Shown here: positions 13,855-21,374 of the stretch, one piece after another | Layout: each line of letters begins with the position of its first letter | Numbering within the stretch: the first letter of the stretch is position 1 | Assembly (NCBI GenBank): GCA_900540335.1 | Contig: UQFC01000041.1 | Location: forward strand, 1 to 22,786 | Length of the DNA stretch: 22,786 bases | Origin: an uncultured Clostridium sp. | GTDB lineage: Bacteria > Bacillota > Clostridia > Lachnospirales > Lachnospiraceae | Direction: 5' to 3' | Notes under the pieces: model-generated | The model's input: only the letters and a program-made list of their open reading frames with translations | Told to the model about the DNA's origin: nothing | Database searches by the model: none | Translations under genes and position numbers: made by a program

Positions 13855-13866
13855 GTCAAATCCGTT
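13855..13866 (+). repeat. GTCAAATCCGTT motif, copy 2, at the start of the MFS transcript
   Basis: Second identical copy of the 12-base motif, at the predicted transcription start of the MFS gene. Both copies are on the plus strand, so they are oppositely oriented relative to the two divergent transcripts. Confidence 0.5.
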
Positions 13867-13903
13867 TCACTAAATCCTGATAAAATATGTGAGGTATTTT
13901 CGT

Positions 13904-15190
13904 ATGTCTGAACAGGTTAAGAAAAAAATTGATAAAAAGTGGATTTCCTTCGGTACCCTGATGCTGGGAGCCGGAACCATCTATAAGCTGGGCTTTCTGA
14001 AAGACGCATTCTATGTGCCAATGCAGGAATTTATGGGACTGTCACACACCCAGATCGGAACTGCCATGAGTGTAGCCGGACTGATTTCTACCTTTGGATT
14101 TCTGGCTTCCATTTATCTGACAGACCGGGTTTCCAAAAAAATCATGATTCCGTTATCACTGATCAGTATCTGTCTGTGTGGAATCTGGCTTTCAACATTT
14201 CCGTCCTACGGCGTATTTCTTTTGATTTACTGTCTTCTTGCAATATGCGCAGATATGCTCTACTGGCCTACCATGCTGAAAACAGTCCGTCTTCTGGGAA
14301 ATGAAGATGAACAGGGACGAATGTTTGGAATTATGGAAGCAGGACGCGGTCTGATGGATACCATCGTAGCTTTCAGCGCCCTGGCAATTTTTTCCGCCTG
14401 CGGCAGCAATGCATTTGGATTAAAAATGGCAATCCTGTTTTATTCTGTCGTACCCGGCGTCATCGGCATTATTCTTTACTTCCTTCTGGAGCCGGATGAA
14501 AAACCTGCGCCTTCCGCTTCCGGAGAGGCTGTCAGCGCAAACAAACAGGCCTGGGAAGGGGTTTTACGGGCTTTAAAAAACAAAAACATCTGGCTGGTAT
14601 CCTTCAACGTATTTTTCGTTTACAGCGTGTACTGCGGACTGACCTACTTCATTCCGTTCCTGGAAGAGATTTATGCGCTTCCTGTGGCATTAGTCGGAGT
14701 ATATGGAATTATTAACCAGTACGGTCTGAAAATGCTCGGCGGTCCTGTCGGCGGTTTTATTACAGACAAGGTTCTTCACTCTGCAACACGATATCTTCAG
14801 ATCGCCTTTGTAATTGTAGCTGCCGTTCTTGCTGTATTTGCCATCCTGCCCCATCAAAGCATGGGAATTATCCTGGGCATGGCAATCTCACTGACCATCA
14901 GTGCGTTTGTCTACAGTATGCGTGCAATCTTCTTTGCTCCGATGGATGAGGTTGATGTACCGCGTGAAATCACCGGTTCAGCAATGTCTCTTGGTTCCTT
15001 TATCGGTTATCTTCCGGGAGCATTCATGTACGCAGTATATGGAGGAATTCTAGATCAGTTTACAGGAATCACGGGGTACCGGATTGTATTTGCCATCATG
15101 GCTGCATTTGCAGTTGGCGGACTGCTTTTAAGTACCTATATTCTTGGTATTATCCGAAATCAGAAAAAACAGGCTGCGAAAGCTGCATAA
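13904..15190 (+). CDS. MFS transporter, organic-anion/phosphate-ester type
   Basis: 428 aa with about 12 transmembrane helices, an LTDRVSKKIM loop between helices 2 and 3 typical of the major facilitator superfamily, and a central cytosolic loop around EPDEKPAPSASGEAV. I chose the ATG at 13904 because GAGGT lies 8 bases upstream; a GTG at 13889 would place that site inside the gene. It is the only plus-strand gene, divergent from the DeoR operon and sharing its control region. It resembles YihN/UhpC/GlpT-like importers in layout, but I cannot assign a substrate. In context it may import the phosphorylated or phosphodiester substrate of the divergent operon. It ends at a bidirectional terminator. 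Confidence 0.88.
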   Translation: MSEQVKKKIDKKWISFGTLMLGAGTIYKLGFLKDAFYVPMQEFMGLSHTQIGTAMSVAGLISTFGFLASIYLTDRVSKKIMIPLSLISICLCGIWLSTFPSYGVFLLIYCLLAICADMLYWPTMLKTVRLLGNEDEQGRMFGIMEAGRGLMDTIVAFSALAIFSACGSNAFGLKMAILFYSVVPGVIGIILYFLLEPDEKPAPSASGEAVSANKQAWEGVLRALKNKNIWLVSFNVFFVYSVYCGLTYFIPFLEEIYALPVALVGVYGIINQYGLKMLGGPVGGFITDKVLHSATRYLQIAFVIVAAVLAVFAILPHQSMGIILGMAISLTISAFVYSMRAIFFAPMDEVDVPREITGSAMSLGSFIGYLPGAFMYAVYGGILDQFTGITGYRIVFAIMAAFAVGGLLLSTYILGIIRNQKKQAAKAA

Positions 15191-15202
15191 TATATTCTGA
15201 AA

Positions 15203-15250
15203 TAAAAAAGGACGCACGTTCCCATGTATTGAAACGTGCGTCTTTTTTAT
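15203..15250. terminator. Bidirectional terminator between convergent MFS and pgeF genes
   Basis: A 10-bp perfect stem, GACGCACGTT (15211-15220) with AACGTGCGTC (15233-15242), has a 12-base loop, an A-run before it and a T-run after it. It serves the MFS transcript on plus and the rbgA-rnhB-yraN-pgeF transcript on minus. The pgeF stop codon lies within its T-run. Confidence 0.9.
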
Positions 15251-16095
15251 TTCAGCTTTAAAAATGCCGCCAGATTGCCCCGCTCATTCCCCGTTGTCCG
15301 GTGAGAGAACAAAAGCTCCGGATTGCAGTGGGTGCAGATATCGGTTGTATGAATATTCTCCTTTTTTACACCTGCCTCCGCAAAAACAATCTCATTGGCC
15401 AGCCACAAATCCAGCTGATACTTTCCATTTTCTTTCTGATAAAACAGACTGTCATGCCAGGACTTGTCAAATTCCTTCCTGAATTCCTCCACAACCTCGC
15501 CGCCGACTTCAAAGCAGTCCCGGCAGATGCTGGGGCCTATGCAGGCAATTACCTCCTCCGGACTGGTGCTATAATTCTCTCTCATGGCATCCAGAGTTTT
15601 CTGTCCCATTCTGTTTACAGTTCCTCTCCATCCGGAGTGGGACAGACCAATGGCCCGGTGAACCGGATCCAGCAGATAAAGAGGAACGCAGTCTGCATAA
15701 AAGGTAACCAGAGTAATTCCCGGAATATTGGTAATCAGACCGTCTACATCCTGGTAATCCCGCGGACAGACAATGCCTTTTCCTTTATCCGCCTCTGTCA
15801 CCCTTCTCACATGAGTGGTATGTGTCTGGTAAGAAAGCACCATATTTTCCGGCGCCGTATCGAGAATCTCTGCCATGCGGCGGTAATTTTCCATCACATG
15901 CTCCGGATCATCTCCTCTGCTGAAGGAAAAGTTCATGGAAGCAAAAATGCCTTCACTGACTCCGCCGGTACGGGTAGTGAAGCTGTGGCTTACCAGCCCG
16001 CTTTCCTCCAAAGCAGGAAATGACAGCCAGACAACCCCGTTTTTTTCTTTTATGTTTAATTGCTCTTTCGCCTGTTTCCGTTTCCATGATACCAT
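15247..16095 (-). CDS. pgeF: Peptidoglycan editing factor PgeF (YfiH/YlmD, DUF152)
   Basis: 282 aa. PgeF (formerly called multicopper polyphenol oxidase or laccase) removes mis-incorporated L-Ser in place of L-Ala from peptidoglycan precursors. Motifs: FTTRTGGVSEG near 39-49, THTTHV with His92, FYADCVPLYLLD with Cys136, and LSHSGWRGTV with His153, the metal/catalytic triad. CTHCNPELLFSHR closes the domain. ATG at 16095 has GGAGG 9 bases upstream. An upstream TTG at 16149 would add 18 residues but lacks a ribosome site. Last gene of the rbgA-rnhB-yraN-pgeF group. Cytosolic. Confidence 0.92.
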   Translation of the reverse strand: MVSWKRKQAKEQLNIKEKNGVVWLSFPALEESGLVSHSFTTRTGGVSEGIFASMNFSFSRGDDPEHVMENYRRMAEILDTAPENMVLSYQTHTTHVRRVTEADKGKGIVCPRDYQDVDGLITNIPGITLVTFYADCVPLYLLDPVHRAIGLSHSGWRGTVNRMGQKTLDAMRENYSTSPEEVIACIGPSICRDCFEVGGEVVEEFRKEFDKSWHDSLFYQKENGKYQLDLWLANEIVFAEAGVKKENIHTTDICTHCNPELLFSHRTTGNERGNLAAFLKLK

Positions 16096-16151
16096 CACAA
16101 TCTTCCTCCGTCTCCCGGTTTCCGGGCAGCATTTATCCGGCATCCCCAAGC

Positions 16152-16502
16152 CTAGAACGCATCCTGAATCCAGGAAATTTCCGTTCCAAGAATGCAGATC
16201 ACATCAAATCTGCACCTTGTATCCTCCCCATATCCGCAGCTGTACAGATAAAACCTGGCCGCACTGCGGATATGGCGCTGTTTAGAAGGTGTCACTGCCT
16301 CAGCCGGATCTCCCATTCTCCCATGGGAGCGGTATTTCACCTCAGCAAAAACAAGGACCGGACCATCCTGCAAAATCAGATCAATCTCTCCCTTGCGGCA
16401 GTAAAAATTCTGTTTTATCAGCTTCAGCCCTGCCTTTTGAAGGTATTCTGCAGCTATCTGCTCGTAATGCTGTCCGGTGTGCCGTTTATTTTCCCCATCC
16501 AT
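16152..16502 (-). CDS. YraN/UPF0102 family endonuclease-like protein
   Basis: 116 aa, the standard YraN length. It has a small restriction-endonuclease-like fold with the PD-(D/E)xK-type pattern Glu39/Asp41 in KGEIDLI and Glu54/Lys56 in FAEVKYR. The N-terminal GQHYEQIAAEYLQKAGLKLIKQNF is typical. It is the second-last gene of the group with rnhB and pgeF, 19 bases after rnhB. It is almost universal next to rnhB in Firmicutes. Its precise cellular role is unknown; a DNA or RNA processing function is assumed from the fold. Confidence 0.92.
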   Translation of the reverse strand: MDGENKRHTGQHYEQIAAEYLQKAGLKLIKQNFYCRKGEIDLILQDGPVLVFAEVKYRSHGRMGDPAEAVTPSKQRHIRSAARFYLYSCGYGEDTRCRFDVICILGTEISWIQDAF

Positions 16503-16521
16503 ACAAAAACTCCAGACCAGA

Positions 16522-17172
16522 TCAGTCTTCCTGCTTCAGAAGCTTCTTTAAAAAGCTTCTCCGGTGAATGGGGGTGGGACCGTATTCCAGAATTGCCGCC
16601 CGGTGTGCCGCTGTTCCGTAGCCTTTGTGCTTCTTAAAGCCGTATTCCGGAAACAGGGTATCGTATTCATCCATCATATGATCCCTGGTAACCTTTGCCA
16701 TAATACTGGCAGCTGCTATGGACACGCTCTTTGCATCTCCTTTAATAATCGGAATCTGCTGAATATCCAGACCGGGAATCGTCACCGCATCATTCAGCAA
16801 AAGCTCAGGCTGCACAGAAAGACCGGCTACAGCCTGACGCATGGCCTCGTAGGTTGCCTGAAGAATGTTGATTTCATCAATAACGTCCGGCCCTACAATG
16901 CCTACATTCCAGGCTATGGCCTTTTCCTGAATCTCAGAAAACAGCTCCTCTCTTTTTTTCTCTGACAGTTTTTTTGAATCATTTAAAAAGAGAATTTCAC
17001 AGTCTTTGGGAAGGATGACTGCTCCGGCCACCACCGGCCCTGCAAGGGGACCGCGCCCCGCCTCATCAATGCCGCAGATCCAGCTGCAGGCTGCATAGGT
17101 ATCTTCATATTCCCTCATGGCTGCCAGCCGTTCCCGCTCAGCCTGAAGCTTTTCTTCCGTCAGTTTTCGCAT
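16522..17172 (-). CDS. rnhB: Ribonuclease HII
   Basis: 216 aa. It cleaves RNA in RNA-DNA hybrids and removes misinserted ribonucleotides from DNA. The motif GIDEAGRGPLAGPVVAGAV starts at about 34 and holds catalytic Asp36 and Glu37. Later acidic positions lie in LLNDAVT and KGDAKS, and the C-terminal YGFKKHKGYGTAAH matches the family. A basic/acidic N-terminal helix (1-30) precedes the domain, as in many Firmicutes. The ATG is inside the end of rbgA (13-base overlap) with GGAGG in that gene, so the two are coupled. Confidence 0.96.
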   Translation of the reverse strand: MRKLTEEKLQAERERLAAMREYEDTYAACSWICGIDEAGRGPLAGPVVAGAVILPKDCEILFLNDSKKLSEKKREELFSEIQEKAIAWNVGIVGPDVIDEINILQATYEAMRQAVAGLSVQPELLLNDAVTIPGLDIQQIPIIKGDAKSVSIAAASIMAKVTRDHMMDEYDTLFPEYGFKKHKGYGTAAHRAAILEYGPTPIHRRSFLKKLLKQED

Positions 17173-18050
17173 GGCTCCTCCGTTTCCTCCGGAGGGAACT
17201 CCAGGGTAATCCGTCCCAGCCGGCCGCTTCTAAAATCGTCAATTACAATTGCTGCCGCCTTTGCGTAATCCGGTTCTCCGCCCTTTAACAGACAGCCTCT
17301 CACCTTTGCAATCTGAGAAAGCCATTCTGCCTCTGTCCGGCCGGCAAAAGAAGCATCTCTCTCCTCTTCCGTCAAATACCGCTGAGGCAGAATCTGCGGA
17401 TAATGGGCTTCCAGAAACCGGATCAGTTCCATGGCAAGCTCGTCTTTATTTAAAATCTCATCGTTAATCGAACCAATAAAAGCAAGCAGAAGCCCGACTC
17501 TCTGATCCTCAAAACGCGGCCAGAGAATTCCCGGGGTATCGAGAAGCTCCAGAGTCTTATTCAGGCGAATCCACTGATTTCCCTTGGTCACACCCGGCTT
17601 GTTTCCTGTCTTCGTACATGCTTTTCCTGCAAAGGAATTGATAAAAGTAGATTTTCCTACATTGGGAATTCCCACCACCATCGCACGCACAGGACGGTTC
17701 AGAATCCCCCGGCGGCGATCCCGCTCAATCTTTTCCTTACAGGCCTCCTGAACAACTCCATTGATCTGCTTTAATCCTGCGCCGCTTCTGGCATTTACCT
17801 TTACTACAAAAAATCCCTTTTTCTTAAACCAGGACGTCCATGCCTCATTCTGCTTTTCACTGGCAAGATCGGATTTGTTCAGCAGAATCAGCCGGGCCTT
17901 TCCCTTGCCCAGCTCGTCAATATCCGGATTCCGGCTTGCCAGAGGAACTCTGGCATCCACCAGCTCAATAATCAGATCAATCAGCTTTATATCTTCCTTC
18001 ATGGCACGTTTCGCCTTTGTCATGTGCCCGGGATACCACTGTATATTCAA
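17160..18050 (-). CDS. rbgA: Ribosome biogenesis GTPase RbgA (YlqF)
   Basis: 296 aa. A circularly permuted GTPase needed for late 50S subunit assembly. It starts MNIQWYPGHMTKAKRAM. G4 NKSD (58-61) precedes G1 GIPNVGKS (127-134), and G3 is DTPG (171-174), followed by an RbgA-type C-terminal helical domain (DDFRSGRLGRITLE). Cytosolic and ribosome associated. It is the first gene of rbgA-rnhB-yraN-pgeF, 111 bases after lepB, in the order lepB-rbgA-rnhB common in clostridia. The ribosome site AGGGAGG precedes the ATG. Confidence 0.96.
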   Translation of the reverse strand: MNIQWYPGHMTKAKRAMKEDIKLIDLIIELVDARVPLASRNPDIDELGKGKARLILLNKSDLASEKQNEAWTSWFKKKGFFVVKVNARSGAGLKQINGVVQEACKEKIERDRRRGILNRPVRAMVVGIPNVGKSTFINSFAGKACTKTGNKPGVTKGNQWIRLNKTLELLDTPGILWPRFEDQRVGLLLAFIGSINDEILNKDELAMELIRFLEAHYPQILPQRYLTEEERDASFAGRTEAEWLSQIAKVRGCLLKGGEPDYAKAAAIVIDDFRSGRLGRITLEFPPEETEEPCEN

Positions 18051-18161
18051 ACAAATACCTCCCTGTTCTTTTTATCCTTCTCTCTGTCCGTTTTTCTGCC
18101 CTTTTCATTTACAGACACACTGCTGAAAAAAGCCGGTCTGCAGGTTTCCTGTCACCACTTT

Positions 18162-18719
18162 CTACGGCGAAGGAATCAGGCTGATATCGATCAGAGGAAA
18201 CAGTCTGAGCCAGACTCTTCCCAGAATCTGCTCTTCTTTTACATTGCCTACATTCGCAAAACGGCTGTCTTCGCTGCTGTCGCGGTTATCACCAAGAAGA
18301 AAATATTCGCCCTCTCCCAGTTCTACCGGTTTTTCCGCCAGACCTGCCAGGGAAACATGTCCCAGTCCTTCTTCCTGAATCGGCTGTTCATTTACATAGA
18401 CTGTACCGTCCTGAATCTGAACCACATCTCCGGGAATTCCAATGACCCGCTTGACATACAGCTTTTTGTCTTCCCGCTCAAATACCACTACATCCATCCG
18501 ATCCGGCTTTCCAAAATCATACACCAGACTGTTCACCAGAACCACATCATCGGAATTCAGCAGCGGCTGCATAGACTGTCCGATTACGGTAACCCGGGTT
18601 CCGAAACAATTCAGACAAAACCAGGCAAAAGCCAGAGCCACTGCAATATCCACAACCCAGGATGACAATCTCCGAACCAGGTTCCGCTCATCTTCCTGAT
18701 AAAATTCCACGCGCAACAT
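18162..18719 (-). CDS. lepB: Signal peptidase I
   Basis: 185 aa, a short Gram-positive type with one N-terminal membrane helix (about 21-38). Catalytic Ser49 lies in GQSMQPLL and Lys90 in LYVKRVIGIPGD. GDNRDSSEDSR gives the conserved box E. It removes signal peptides from secreted proteins on the outer face of the membrane. The start is uncertain: ATG at 18719 directly follows AGGAAGG (too close), whereas GTG at 18710 has that site 9 bases away. Signal peptidases of this kind carry out the first cut of RsiV in Bacillus, which would link it functionally to the anti-sigma factor here. Confidence 0.93.
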   Translation of the reverse strand: MLRVEFYQEDERNLVRRLSSWVVDIAVALAFAWFCLNCFGTRVTVIGQSMQPLLNSDDVVLVNSLVYDFGKPDRMDVVVFEREDKKLYVKRVIGIPGDVVQIQDGTVYVNEQPIQEEGLGHVSLAGLAEKPVELGEGEYFLLGDNRDSSEDSRFANVGNVKEEQILGRVWLRLFPLIDISLIPSP

Positions 18720-18745
18720 CCTTCCTGCTTTTCATTTTTATCCAG

Positions 18746-18779
18746 AAACAAAACAAAGGGACAATTTTCATTGTCCCCT
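18746..18779 (-). terminator. Rho-independent terminator after rplS
   Basis: An 8-bp stem, GGGACAAT/ATTGTCCC (18770-18777 with 18758-18765) with a GAAA loop, is followed by TTTGTTTTGT on the minus strand. It ends 26 bases before the lepB start, so lepB either depends on read-through or has a promoter overlapping this region. Confidence 0.78.
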
Positions 18780-18790
18780 CATTCACGCAA

Positions 18791-19138
18791 TTATTTTACT
18801 AACTCTTTAACCTTAGCAGCCTTACCTACTCTGTCTCTTAAGTAGTTCAGTTTTGCACGTCTTACTTTACCTCTTCTTACAACCTCGATGTTGTCTACAA
18901 ACGGGGAATGTACAGGCCAGGTCTTCTCAACGCCGATACCGTTGGAGTTCTTACGAACGGTGAAGGTCTCTCTTGCGCCGCCGTTCTGTCTCTTAATAAC
19001 GGTTCCCTCAAATACCTGGATTCTCTCGCGGTTACCCTCTTTGATCTTGTTGTAGACCTTAACGGTATCGCCTACTGCAAACTCCGGTACGGAAGCCTTT
19101 AACTGTGCTGCTTCAATGTTCTTAATAATTTCGTTCAT
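18791..19138 (-). CDS. rplS: 50S ribosomal protein L19
   Basis: 115 aa, standard length. Located at the 30S-50S interface. Recognised by FAVGDTVKVYNKIKEGNRERIQVFEGTVIKRQNGGARETFTVRKNSNGIGVEKTWPVHSPF and the basic end RRGKVRRAKLNYLRDRVGKAAKVKELVK. A strong AGGAGG lies 9 bases before the ATG. It has its own promoter and about 80 bases of leader, and its own terminator. In many bacteria rplS is at the end of the rpsP-rimM-trmD operon; here two unrelated genes separate it from trmD. Confidence 0.98.
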   Translation of the reverse strand: MNEIIKNIEAAQLKASVPEFAVGDTVKVYNKIKEGNRERIQVFEGTVIKRQNGGARETFTVRKNSNGIGVEKTWPVHSPFVDNIEVVRRGKVRRAKLNYLRDRVGKAAKVKELVK

Positions 19139-19227
19139 TTGTGTGAACCTCCTTCAATATGTTTGATGTTCTATAATGCTTTCCGGGCAACAGAGGACCA
19201 TCTCTTTTTATTCGTCACAACTTCCTA

Positions 19228-19256
19228 ATCATATCATAGGATTTTATAAAATGCAA
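19228..19256 (-). promoter_or_regulatory. Promoter of rplS and start of its leader
   Basis: TTGCAT (19256-19251), 17-bp spacer, TATGAT (19233-19228). Predicted start near 19221 gives a leader of about 83 bases (19221-19139), long enough for the L19-type autoregulatory leader known in Firmicutes. I cannot confirm that structure by eye. Confidence 0.7.
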
Positions 19257-19264
19257 GCACAATT

Positions 19265-20131
19265 TTAACGGTTTTTCGCGGTTTCCGGCAGTTTTTTCAG
19301 GTTTTCTCTCCCCGTTTCTTTCTTACGCGGACTTCTTCCTTCCAGAACAAGCTCCACAAGCTGCGGAGGATTGCAGATGCGCTTCAAAAAACGGTTTCCC
19401 AGTCCGCTGCTTACGACCAGATGCTTCCCCTGCTCTATGTAATGCCCCCTGGAATAAGGAGGAAAGAGCCGCAGATCAGGCGAAAGCAGACCGGGAAGTT
19501 TTTTCCCCGGAAAACGGATAATCCCGCCGTGTACATGACCGGATAAGGTCAGATCTGCTCCCCATTCCCGATAAGCGGGATAATACAGAGGATTATGGGC
19601 CAAAAGCAGCGTACAGTACTCCGGATCTGCCTTTCCAAGGAAACGCTCCATATCTTCTTTTTCAAACTGTATACCCCACTGAAATTCTCCCAGAGGATCC
19701 TTATAATAAACCAGAGGCATAGTCAGACCGCAGATCCGAATCTGCCCGCCATCTCGGGTGATCGTCTGCCACTCATTGTCCAGAACACAGATTCCCCACT
19801 GCTTCAGCTGGCGAAAAAATATGTTTCTGCAGCCGGGCTCCAGAGTCATTTCATGGTTCCCAATGCTGTAATAAACAGGATATCTTCTGGCAAGACGGCG
19901 GCACAGCGCAAGACCGCTTTCCAGTCCTCCTCTTTTGCTGTCTGCCATATCCCCTGTCATAAGAACCATATCCGGATGAAAATCATCTATGGCTTTTATC
20001 AGCAGACTGTGGTTCTTTCCAAACCAGGCTCCATGAAGATCGGATAAATGCACCATGCGGACACCATAAAATTCCGGCGGAATCTTTTCTGACCGGATAC
20101 TGCAGCGAACTTTTTCAAATAATGGCTTCAT
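19265..20131 (-). CDS. YkuE-like calcineurin-type metallophosphoesterase
   Basis: 288 aa. The full metallophosphoesterase set is present: Asp31 and His33 (HLSDLHG), Asp61 (MTGDMAD), Asn92 and His93 (GNHE), His179 (LLLAHNP), and His199 and His201 (SGHVHGG). These bind two metals. The GHVHGG plus RFPGKKLPGLLSPDL segment is typical of YkuE/YpbG relatives, but the usual N-terminal membrane or Tat segment is missing, so it seems cytosolic. A basic C-terminal tail (RKKETGRENLKKLPETAKNR) follows. It lies 16 bases after the coiled-coil gene, so the two are probably co-transcribed. The substrate is unknown. Confidence 0.9.
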   Translation of the reverse strand: MKPLFEKVRCSIRSEKIPPEFYGVRMVHLSDLHGAWFGKNHSLLIKAIDDFHPDMVLMTGDMADSKRGGLESGLALCRRLARRYPVYYSIGNHEMTLEPGCRNIFFRQLKQWGICVLDNEWQTITRDGGQIRICGLTMPLVYYKDPLGEFQWGIQFEKEDMERFLGKADPEYCTLLLAHNPLYYPAYREWGADLTLSGHVHGGIIRFPGKKLPGLLSPDLRLFPPYSRGHYIEQGKHLVVSSGLGNRFLKRICNPPQLVELVLEGRSPRKKETGRENLKKLPETAKNR

Positions 20132-20147
20132 TTCCTCTCCTCTCTTC

Positions 20148-21140
20148 TTATGATACCGGATCCCGAAATACCACGTCCTCTATCTCAGCTTCTTTTCTTT
20201 CTATATCTGCCTCCAGATTCTCCCGGCGGTGCTTTAACTGCAAAATCACATTCTGAAGTCTGATTCTGGCTGCAGTCACCTGGGTCTGCGCCCGGCTAAT
20301 CTGATCCTGTACCGCCCAGTCAATAAAAAGTCCATCAAAGAACACATCAGCAAACCTTAAAAAACCATCTGTACTTACCTCCATATGCTCCTGAGGAATC
20401 TCAACATCGGAAAGCTCCGTCTGAAACCTGCGCAGCTCTATCTGGAAGCGTTCAATTCCCTCCTGCGCCCGATCCATATGCTCGTGCTTGGCCAGAGTTG
20501 TCAGCATTCCTCCTCCAAGCATATCCCAGGTACCCCAGTTTCCCGCACTGGATAAGCTGTCCAGAATCTTGTCCGCTGTGGAAAGAGCTGCATTTCCCGC
20601 TGCTTCCGCTTCCTGAATCTCCCGTTTCTGCTGTCTCATTGCAGCCAGCTCCTCTTCCATTTGAAGAACCTGTTCTCCGCCCCCTGTTCCGGAAATCTTC
20701 ATTTCCTCCCGCTTTTCTTTCAGAAGACGTTTCAGCTGTTCCTCGCACCCCTGAAAACGGGCCGCCTCCTGTCTGACTGCACGCAGATCCTGCCTCACTG
20801 CCTCCAGCTCCTCCATAGCTGCATCGTACTTCACTGCCGCTGCGTATGCCTCTGCCTTTTCCTTTTCCAGCCTTGCATCCAGGCTTCCCGATATCCGGTA
20901 AAACAGGCGATAAAGGCTGCGCCCCTGAAGCTTCTCTACGTCACCGCTCTCCTTCACCCGCAAAACATCCAGCTGACGAATTTTCTCCGCAAGCTCCTGC
21001 TGCTGAGATAAAAGCTGTTCCAGCCTGTTCCTTGCATGCTCCAGCATAGCTGTCTGCTCCCGAAGCAAACACAGCTCCTGATTTCTCTGTATGGCCTTTT
21101 CCCGTTGGGAAGAAGCTCCTATTCCGCTGTCCTCTTTCAT
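20148..21140 (-). CDS. Conserved coiled-coil protein of unknown function with WGTWD-LGGG motif
   Basis: 330 aa from the ATG at 21140 (GAGGGG 7 bases upstream; the TTG at 21170 has no ribosome site). Long coiled coil from about 10 to 200 (Gln/Glu/Arg-rich) with a short break around LYRLFYRISGSLDARLEKEKAEA. Then a compact conserved core, ALSTADKILDSLSSAGNWGTWDMLGGGMLTTLAKHEHMD, and a second coiled coil near 300-340. I recall this WGTWD...GGG...KHEH pattern from uncharacterised Firmicutes proteins but know no function. No membrane segment. It is probably co-transcribed with the metallophosphoesterase gene. No convincing promoter, although TATGATAAAAT occurs in the 234-base gap upstream. Confidence 0.75.
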   Translation of the reverse strand: MKEDSGIGASSQREKAIQRNQELCLLREQTAMLEHARNRLEQLLSQQQELAEKIRQLDVLRVKESGDVEKLQGRSLYRLFYRISGSLDARLEKEKAEAYAAAVKYDAAMEELEAVRQDLRAVRQEAARFQGCEEQLKRLLKEKREEMKISGTGGGEQVLQMEEELAAMRQQKREIQEAEAAGNAALSTADKILDSLSSAGNWGTWDMLGGGMLTTLAKHEHMDRAQEGIERFQIELRRFQTELSDVEIPQEHMEVSTDGFLRFADVFFDGLFIDWAVQDQISRAQTQVTAARIRLQNVILQLKHRRENLEADIERKEAEIEDVVFRDPVS

Positions 21141-21262
21141 AGACCTTCCCCTCTTCTGTATGGATGTCAATTTTCTGCTTCTATCCTATTTTATCATACT
21201 CTTTTCCGTCTGACTTTGAGCTTTCCATAACATTTTTTTAAAAATTCATTACTGGTTTTTCC

Positions 21263-21331
21263 CCTCCGCCCATGGCGATCCTCGCGGAGCGTTTTTGTTT
21301 CATAGGACGTAATTTCCTATGAAATCAAAAA
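21263..21331. repeat. Structured dispersed repeat, copy B
   Basis: Homologous to 6376-6440. It has two nested structures: CTCCGC (21264-21269) can pair with GCGGAG (21284-21289), and TTTCATAGGA (21298-21307) pairs perfectly with TCCTATGAAA (21315-21324). Like copy A it directly follows a terminator on the minus strand. Non-coding. Confidence 0.6.
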
Positions 21332-21356
21332 GCGCCAGTTCACACACTGACGCTTT
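21320..21356 (-). terminator. Rho-independent terminator of the rimM-trmD operon
   Basis: A 10-bp stem with one G-U pair (21346-21355 with 21330-21339, 6-base loop) is followed by TTTTTGATTTC on the minus strand, 18 bases after the trmD stop codon. Its T-run merges into repeat copy B. Confidence 0.82.
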
Positions 21357-21374
21357 CATCAATACCGTTATTTT

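Noticed and set aside
13889..13903. GTG start for the MFS gene at 13889
   Set aside because: The only plausible ribosome site (GAGGT at 13891-13895) would be inside that reading frame; it correctly serves the ATG at 13904.
15301..16637. Several long plus-strand frames opposite pgeF and yraN
   Set aside because: They are antisense to well-recognised genes with intact motifs, and their products are low-complexity, basic and Cys/His/Arg-rich, as expected for shadow frames.
18126..18155. Possible terminator between lepB and rbgA
   Set aside because: A T-run on the minus strand follows an interrupted stem (CAGG/CCTG plus GGT/ACC with mismatches). Too weak to list as a feature; it may still reduce read-through.
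21141..21374. Promoter for the coiled-coil gene near 21180
   Set aside because: TATGATAAAAT is a good -10 region, but no -35 of acceptable quality lies at 16-18 bp, so it is not listed as a feature. The rest of the gap holds the trmD terminator, repeat copy B and an AT-rich stretch.
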